From the NCBI GenBank assembly GCA_949361645.1, contig OX442427.1, positions 7,895,403 through 7,959,402 of the forward strand: a stretch of DNA of 64,000 nt. The letters run 5' to 3'. The stretch is from Spongilla lacustris. Its lineage: Eukaryota > Porifera > Demospongiae > Spongillida > Spongillidae. The translations under genes were made by a program, and so were the position numbers. The notes under the pieces are model-generated. The model was not told where the DNA came from, did not search any database, and was given only the letters and a program-made list of their open reading frames with translations. Positions 57,484-64,000 of the stretch are shown piece by piece (positions within the stretch are counted from its first letter, which is position 1; every line of letters starts with the position of its first letter).

Positions 57484-59896
57484 ATGGACCTGGATGCAAC
57501 AATTGAGGACAATTTCAGATTACTTCCCGACGTTTTAAAGAATTTAAAGAAAGAACGAGACCATCTAAATGCTCAGGTAAGAAAGATAAAAATCGCGATA
57601 AAATGAATACGTGTAGATACGTGTGGATACGTATATAGTTGAAAGGTACAGCGGAGACCACAACAGAGGGGGAGTGGCCTAGCGTTGTCCTTGCTATCCA
57701 GTCGACACTCAAAGATCTACAGAGCTTGCACGATCAATGCACTGCACTTGACCACAGCAGCCAGCTGCTAGACCCAATCTTAGTCAAGTGTGCCAGGGCA
57801 CTAGAACCTGCAGTGGAACAGACTGTGGATGCCCAACACTCACAGAGCTACCTGAAGTGGCTAAAGGTCGTACAGAAATGGAGGTACGTGGGGGGGGGGG
57901 GGGGGGGGGGGGGCACATACGCATGATAGGTATTAGGTACATAAAGACACATGATGGTACGTAGGGACACATGATGGTACGTAGGGACACATGATGGTAC
58001 ATAGGGACACATGATGGTACATAGGGACACATGATGGTACGTAGGGACACATGATGGTACGTAGGGACACATGGTGGTACGTAGGGACACATGATGGTAC
58101 ATAGGGACATATGGTGGTACGTAGGGACACATGATGGTACGTAGGGACACATGATGGTACATAGGGACACATGGTGGTACATAGGGACACATGGTGGTAC
58201 GTAGGGACACATGATGGTACGTAGGGACACATGATGGTACGTAGGGACACATGGTGGTACGTAGGGACACATGGTGGTACGTAGGGACACATGGTGGTAC
58301 ATAGGGACACATGGTGGTACGTAGGGACACATGGTGGTACGTAGGGACACATGATGGTACGTAGGGACACATGATGGTACGTAGGGACACATGACGGTAC
58401 ATAGGGACACATGATGGTACATAGGGACACATGGTGGTACGTAGGGACACATGATGGTACGTAGGGACACATGATGGTACGTAGGGACACATGATGGTAC
58501 ATAGGGACACATGGTGGTACGTAGGGACACATGATGGTACGTAGGGACACATGATGGTACGTAGGGACACATGATGGTACATAGGGACACATGGTGGTAC
58601 ATAGGGACACATGATGGTACATAGGGATGTTACTATGTACAGTCTTCATTTCCAGTGGTTGCATTGATGCCTGCCTGAAGAGGGGCTCTCCCCAGGATGC
58701 AGTAAGGGCCTACACGCAGCTAAGCTGCATAGCTGGACGGCTGCAGTGTTCCAAATGTATTCACCTGGAGAAGTATGCCAGTAGCACCAGACAGCTGTGG
58801 TGCAGCAGGCTCCAAGAGAGAGTGACCAGGTCTTGGACCACTGCCACACATTTTACATGGGCTGTTTCTACTTCTTGTTCCTGCATGGGCCCCCCCCCCC
58901 CATTCCCACATAGGGCCCCCTCTCATTCCCGCATGGCTCCTCCCATTCTCACTTAATCCCTCCCATGTTGCATCCTACTTTAACATCTTGCTACATATGA
59001 TACAACAAATTTTTGGCCTCCCATTATTGCATCCCTTCCTCTCCCTCCATTGCATCCCTCCCTCCCCTCCATTACATCATTGCATCCCTCCATTACATCA
59101 TTGCATCTTCCCCTCCCCTCCATTACATCATTGCATCCCTCCATTACATCATTGCATCCCTCCCTCCTCTCCATTACATCATTGCATCCCTTCATTACAT
59201 CATTGCATCCCTCCCCTCCCTCCATTACATCATTGCATCCTCCTCCCCTCTCCATTACATGTTTGATGACCTCCCCACCCCAGTGACTTCATGGCTGTGC
59301 TGAAAGAGATCAAGTGGCCTGCACCCTTTTCCTCATCGTCACAAATCCAAGACCTGTGGACCAAATGCAATCAAAGGTTCACTGAACTGTTCAGTCTTCT
59401 CCTTGAGCTTGAGGCTCCATCCCATGGCCCCCCTGGCCCTCGTCATGACCCCCATGGCCCCCCTGGCCCTCGTCATGACCCCCATGGCCCCCATGGCCCT
59501 CATCATGACCCCCATCGCCCCCATGGCCCCCCTCATGAACCCCATGGCCTCCACATTCCTTCTGAGGGTTGTCTCCCAAAATTGCAGGACCCAGTTGTGC
59601 TTCCAATCAGAGTTCTTTTGGACCCGCTTAAAAAAAGGTTCCAATTTCACTTTTATGGCAACAAGAAAACTAACGTAAAAGAAAAGGTTAGTTTTCAGTA
59701 CCGTTACAGCACAGTACTCATATATGTGTTCCCCACAGCCGGAATGGTACTTCACCCAAGTGTCAGCCTGGATCAGTGAGCACTCGTACTTCATGGAGAA
59801 GATTATACAGCCCCTTATGCAGGGTACATACCAAGGGGTTAATGCGAGGGTTAGTGGCCTCTCCCCTCTTGGCGCCTGTGTTCAATCCAGGCATGT

Positions 59897-59993
<97 letters not shown>

Positions 59994-62900
59994 TACACAC
60001 ACACACCAGCTGGAGTTCATTCGAGGCCTTCTGCAAGAGGTGGAGCTAAAGTTGCTCCATGACCTGCCCAGCATTGTGTATGACGACGCTGTCATGGCTC
60101 ACCTGATTGACGAGCTTCTTCTGTTTGAGAGGGAGCTGCGGTCGGTGGTCCAGTACCCTCCTCCCCAGCCCAGTTGCATTCATGTACTGTATGACGAGGT
60201 GGCACTCCATAAGTGGGTCAGCCTGGAGAAACAATGTGAGCATCTAGGTGGGGGTGGAGGTGGGGGTCAGCCTAGATGAGCAATGTGAGCATCTAGGTGG
60301 GGGTAGAGGTGAGGGCCAGCCTGGATGAGCAATGTGAGCATCTAGGTGGGGGTCAGCCTGGAGAAGCAATGTGAACATCTAGGTGGGGGTGGGGGTCAGC
60401 CTGGAGAAGCAATGTGAGTATCTAGGTGGGGGTCAGCCTGGAGAAGCAATGTGAGCATCTAGGTGGGGGTCAGCCTGGAGAAGCAATGTGAACATCTAGG
60501 TGGGGGTCAGCTTGGAGAAGCAATGTGAGCATCTAGGTGGGGGTCAGCCTGGAGAAGCAATGTGAACATCTAGGTGGGGGTCAGCCTGGAGAAGCAATGT
60601 GAACATCTAGGTGGGGGTCAGCCTGGAGAAGCAATGTGAGCATCTAGGTGGGGGTCAGCCTGGAGAAGCAATGTGAGCATCTAGGTGGGGGTCAGACTGG
60701 AGAAGCAGTGTGAACATCTAGGTGGGGGTCAGCCTGGAGGTGGTGGTGGGAGGGGGAGGGGTCAGCCTGGTGAGCATGGACTAGGTTGGCATGTTAAGCC
60801 TGCAGAGTGAGAGGTAAAAAAAAAAAGTGTACATCTGTTGCCATGGTTCCTTGAAGAATTGCTATACTTCAATTCTCAGTTGCCCTGGAGCGCCTAAAAA
60901 AGGTGACCTCATCTCCCACTGCCTGGCAGTGCCAGTACGGGAACATGGCAGCTGCTGATGACACCTGTGTGTCCGAGTGCACTGAAGGGTTCATGGGGAT
61001 TATTGCTGGGATCACAGGTAAAGGGGAGGGTGGGTGGAAGGGGAGGGAGGGGAGGGGAGGAGGGGAATTTGGAATGGCTGGCTTTTCCCCTTTCGCTTTT
61101 CAGAGCGCTACAGGTGTGTGGAAGGCTTGGAGCAGCAGGTGATGTTCTTGGAGCTGCAGCTGGACCTTCTGATGGAGTACCATCAAGAACTTGTCGCAGC
61201 CAGCAAGAAGGCTGCTGGTACCCAGCCCAATGAAGACCTCTGTGCCTACCTCAACTCTGCCAACTACATTGTCTTGATACTGAAGAAGTGGGGAGAACAG
61301 GAAGTGTGTGAGGGTGTGTGGGGTATGTGGACGTGTGTGATGTTGTGTGTCAACTGTGTGGGGTATGTGAGGGTGTGTGGAGATTTGAGGTTGTGTGAGG
61401 GTGTATGTGTGTGAGGTTGTGTGATGGGGTATGTATGTGTGAGGTTGTGTGAGGTTGTGTGAGGGTGTATGTGGGGTGTGAGGATCATGTGAGGTTATGT
61501 GGGTGTGTATGTGCATGTAAGTACACATATAATTATTTATGAACAAGTTGTGATGACATCACTCTTGGTCACATGACTTTTTAGTCAGCTGCTGAGAGAG
61601 CTTTCTTTTTACCATGCACATGGCCAGTTCTTCCTTAGGCTGCACTACCACCTCAACCCTCACCCCAATCACCCTGCCACTCATGGGGGAAGGCTACAGT
61701 GGCTCAGACAGATCATCCCCACCAGGAGATTGGACCCACAGTTCGCCGAGTCTGAAGGCAGCGTCTTTGCCACTCCCCTTGCAGCCTTCTCTTCCCTCGT
61801 GGGCGAGATACAGAGCTGGTTAGTCCAACACGTTATGGCTGTTGCCAAGGACAACTGCAAAAAATACAAACGAGACAGGTGGGTGTTGTCAGCCATGCAT
61901 CCTGTGAGGGAGTGGGGCTGTTACTGCACTTTTGTGCCTGCAGGTGGCATCACATGACCCTGGATAGGGACCTGGTCTCCCTGGACCCCTCCCCCTCTGC
62001 CTCAGAACTCTTCAGCAGGCTTAGGGACCAGTTGATGTTCCTGGAGTCCCATGTGTCCCCACTCATCACTCCTGACCTCTGCACCCTCATTAACAAAGAG
62101 CTGGACCAGCTGTTACTAACTGAGGCATGGATGTGTGGTGTGTGCTGAGGCATGGATGTGTGGTGTGTGCTGAGGCATGGATGTGTGGTGTGTGCTGGGG
62201 CATGGATGTGTGGTGTGTGCTGAGGCATGGATGTGTGGTGTGTGCTGAGGCATGGATGTGTGGTGTGTGCTGAGGCATGGATGTGTGGTGTGTGCTGAGG
62301 CATGGATGTGTGGTGTGTGCTGAGGCAAGGATGTGTGGTGTGTGCTGAGGCAAGGATGTGTGGTGTGTGCTGAGGCAAGGATGTGTGGTGTGTGCTGAGG
62401 CATGGATGTGTGGATGTTTGTCTTGCATTAATTAGAATCATGTACTGGCCTAATCACTCCACTAGATGTCATGTTAGACAAAAAAAAAAAATTTTTAAAA
62501 ACTGCACACTACTCCACCCATAGACAAGGCTAAAATAACATGGGTAGCCATGACTAGAGCCATGACTACATGCTAAGATAACATGGGTGGTCATGACTAC
62601 ATGCTAAGATAACATGGGTGGTCATGACTACATGCTAAGATAACATGGGTGGTCATGACTACATGCTAAGATAACATGGGTGGTCATGACTACATGCTAA
62701 GATAACATGGGTGGCCATGACTACATGCTAAGATAACATGGGTGGCCATGACTACGTGCTAAGATAACATGGGTGGCCATGACTACATGCTAAGATAACA
62801 ATGTTCTTCAGGTGGTGGCTAGCAACCACTTCTGTGAGGGAGGTGCTACCCAGCTGAACTATGATATCTCCACGGTGATGGTAGCTCTACTTGCAGAGTT

Positions 62901-63443
62901 CTGTGTTGACATACCTCCCATACACCTACTGGAAATGTGAGACTGGGCCCATAGCTAGGCATGGTGTGGGCCCATAGAGCTAGGCATGGTGTGGGCCCAT
63001 AGAGCTAGGCATGGTGTGGGCCCATAGAGCTAGGCATGGTGTGGGCCCATAGAGCTAGGCATGGTGTGAGCCCATAGAGCTAGGCATGGTGTGGGCCCAT
63101 AGAGCTAGGCATGGTGTGGGCCCATAGAGCTAGGCATGGTGTGGGCCCATAGAGCTAGGCATGTGGCTATCTTGCTGTGTTTACCAGCTAACCACTCCCC
63201 CCCCCCCCCCCCCCCCCCCCCCCCCTTGCTAACATCAGGACCCGGGAAGCCTGCAAACTGCTAAAGCTGTTGCCAGGTTCTGCAAAGTTGGTGGGAGAGA
63301 TGTTGGAGCCATTGAGGCAGGCCAGTGTGGCTACTGCTGATGTGTACAGCGCTGCCATTACAGCCCTGTCAGACATGGGCGTCCACACCCTGGAGCCCCT
63401 TCAGGCTTTGAACATCCTCATGCTGAGGATTGAGCCAGCTTAG
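57484..63443 (+). CDS. RINT1: RINT1 (RAD50-interacting / Tip20 family)
   Basis: Twelve exons: 57484-57576, 57639-57883, 58656-58829, 59284-59686, 59739-59849, 60010-60235, 60880-61017, 61104-61305, 61585-61878, 61944-62124, 62812-62936, 63239-63443. They total 2,397 nt, 798 residues, all phases closing; human RINT1 is about 792. An N-terminal coiled coil (DVLKNLKKERDHLNAQ) is followed by the RINT1/TIP20 domain with LPIRVLLDPLKKRFQFHFYG, KPEWYFTQVSAWI, NARLEFIRGLL, YDDAVMAHLIDELLLFEREL, LNSANYIVLILKKW and SNHFCEGGATQLNYDIS. Family members belong to the NRZ/Dsl1 tether at the ER, capturing Golgi-derived COPI vesicles. Exon 4 has an unusual His/Gly/Pro-rich repeat (GPRHDPHGP-like) in a linker. 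The exon 10 donor appears to be GC (GAG then GCATGG). Introns 2, 3, 6, 10 and 11 are mostly minisatellite. Confidence 0.92.
57884..58635 (+). repeat. 20-bp donor-like minisatellite in RINT1 intron 2
   Basis: The exon 2 donor GGTACGTGGGG runs through a poly-G tract into about 33 copies of GGTACGTAGGGACACATGAT. Each unit therefore contains GTACGT, a strong donor-like core, with GTACAT as the main variant. Long minus frames (YHHVSLRT) are by-products. Confidence 0.93.
59030..59262 (+). repeat. CCCTCCATTACATCATTGCAT minisatellite
   Basis: Roughly ten copies of CTCCATTACATCATTGCATC in RINT1 intron 3, ending just before the exon 4 acceptor. Confidence 0.88.
59425..59550 (+). repeat. 27-bp coding repeat in RINT1 exon 4
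   Basis: In-frame repeats of CATGACCCCCATGGCCCCCC encode H/G/P-rich sequence. They lie in a linker before the conserved LPIRVLLDPLKKRF block. Confidence 0.8.
59893..60005 (+). repeat. (CA)n microsatellite, RINT1 intron 5
   Basis: About 50 CA dinucleotides with two TA interruptions, ending at the CACACACCAG acceptor of exon 6. Confidence 0.95.
60220..60760 (+). repeat. 36-bp minisatellite copying the RINT1 exon 6 donor
   Basis: Exon 6 ends GTCAGCCTGGAGAAACAAT then GTGAGCATCTAGG. About 13 copies of a unit follow that carry the same junction (CAGCCTGGAGAAGCAATGTG then AACATCTAGGTGGGGGT). The array thus starts in coding sequence and repeats the exon end plus donor. Confidence 0.92.
61300..61520 (+). 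repeat. GTGTGAGGTT-rich tract, RINT1 intron 8
   Basis: Degenerate 8-14 bp units GTGTGAGGTT/GTGTGAGGGTGT begin at the exon 8 donor (GAAGT then GTGTGAGG), so donor-like GTGTGAGG is repeated. Confidence 0.8.
62118..62412 (+). repeat. 25-bp minisatellite at the RINT1 exon 10 end
   Basis: About 11 copies of GAGGCATGGATGTGTGGTGT then GTGCT. The first copy overlaps the last codon of exon 10 (GAG), so each unit repeats the proposed exon/GC-donor junction GAG|GCATGG. Confidence 0.9.
62540..62800 (+). repeat. 31-bp minisatellite, RINT1 intron 10
   Basis: About eight copies of GACTACATGCTAAGATAACA then TGGGTGGTCAT, ending just before the exon 11 acceptor. Confidence 0.92.
62941..63170 (+). repeat. 28-bp minisatellite, RINT1 intron 11
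   Basis: About nine copies of GGGCCCATAGAGCTAGGCAT then GGTGT, starting directly after the exon 11 donor. A poly-C tract at 63197-63225 precedes the exon 12 acceptor. Confidence 0.9.
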
Positions 63444-63745
63444 AGTTTGGAGGAGACTGTTACGTCACTGTTGGAGGGACTGTTACATTGTGTGTAATGC
63501 CAATGTATCTTGATGGAGGCTACATCACCCTCTTCACCCTCCCTTCATTTCTGAATCATTAAGTTCTGTCATGTGGTACTAAGCTAATGAATAACATTGT
63601 CTTTCAGAAGCAAAGAATATAGGTGTGATGTAAGACGTCTGAGGGGAAGGACAGTCATGTGACTGGAAGCTTGAGGGGAGGAGTAATCATGTGACTGGGG
63701 ATGACAGTCATGTAATAGATCCTGCACTGTACTAAGGACAGTGAC
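63444..63745. other. 3' flank of RINT1
   Basis: No gene is evident. A short repeat of CATGTGACTGGAAGCTTGAG-like units occurs near 63655-63700. Confidence 0.5.
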
Positions 63746-63862
63746 CTATGAACTGTGGCAGCTGCTGGGATGAGCTCCAGTGGGTGGTAGCCAGCCCTTG
63801 ACCTTCCGGAGTTGGCTCCTAGCCAGCTGGACCTCTTTCACAAGCTCCTGCACATCATCACT
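63746..63862 (-). CDS. Possible last exon of an unidentified minus-strand gene
   Basis: After a GTGTGTACAG acceptor the frame reads SDDVQELVKEVQLARSQLRK, then a short Pro/Ser-rich tail and a stop. The amphipathic helix and good acceptor suggest a genuine terminal exon continuing beyond the right edge of the window. A CA/GT microsatellite (63868-63945) would lie in the intron. I cannot name the gene. Confidence 0.4.
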   Translation of the reverse strand, partial: SDDVQELVKEVQLARSQLRKVKGWLPPTGAHPSSCHSS

Positions 63863-63867
63863 CTGTA

Positions 63868-63947
63868 CACACACATATACACACACGCACGCATGCACGC
63901 ATACACACACATACACACGCACACACACACACACACATGCACACACA
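63868..63947. repeat. (CA)n-rich microsatellite
   Basis: Interrupted ACACACAC with ACGCACGCATGC units. Confidence 0.9.
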
Positions 63948-64000
63948 GAGGTAAAATCTTAGGACCAGGGGGATGGGATTGTGTGGATCTCACCACATGT

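Noticed and set aside
57784..58664. Minus-strand Tyr/His/Val repeat protein (YHHVSLRT units)
   Set aside because: It is the antisense of the RINT1 intron 2 minisatellite. All three minus frames are open simply because the 20-bp unit lacks stops.

Overview
This 64 kb window is eukaryotic. Its genes have many short introns with GT-AG (and some GC-AG) borders, it has no operons or Shine-Dalgarno starts, and introns and intergenic DNA are full of minisatellites. The gene set (a CEP112-type centrosomal coiled-coil protein, an SPT2 histone chaperone, RINT1, a secreted Reeler protein, laccase-like multicopper oxidases) indicates an early-branching metazoan. Compact genes, animal-type laccases and a sponge-like retroelement fragment make a demosponge my best guess, but this is inference.

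Layout: 1-3.3 kb is repeats, a foldback element and a non-LTR retroelement remnant. 3.5-22.7 kb (+) is gene A, an unrecognised coiled-coil gene whose apparent last exon is one 16.6 kb open frame of about 320 units of a 17-residue repeat. 22.7-25.1 kb is minisatellite DNA. 25.1-29.6 kb (-) is gene B, a paralogue of A with its own short-unit repeats in the last exon. 29.9-38.4 kb (+) is CEP112, head-to-head with B. 38.5-41.5 kb (-) is gene C, the third paralogue, tail-to-tail with CEP112. 42.1-44.3 kb (-) is a five-exon Reeler-domain gene whose first intron holds an 836 bp near-perfect palindrome. 44.9-47.1 kb (+) and 48.7-51.4 kb (-) are two convergent laccase-like genes. 51.8-57.3 kb (-) is SPT2 (SPTY2D1), interrupted by a 3.8 kb minisatellite-filled intron. 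57.5-63.4 kb (+) is a complete 12-exon RINT1 gene, head-to-head with SPT2. The window ends in what may be the last exon of another minus-strand gene.

Main themes: (1) genes A, B and C share a splice skeleton (136-nt exon in all three, 66-nt exon in B and C), but each has a different, repeat-expanded last exon. Gene A's repeat contains a possible SUMO-interacting motif and a Ser-Pro phospho-site in nearly every unit. (2) Several minisatellites start exactly at 5' splice sites and copy the donor sequence many times. (3) Both laccases carry Asp where the type-1 copper His is expected. (4) Foldback/MITE-like elements are scattered through introns and spacers.

Exon borders were read by eye. Frame arithmetic closes exactly for gene B, gene C, Reeler, SPT2 and RINT1, which supports those models. 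The 5' third of CEP112 does not close.
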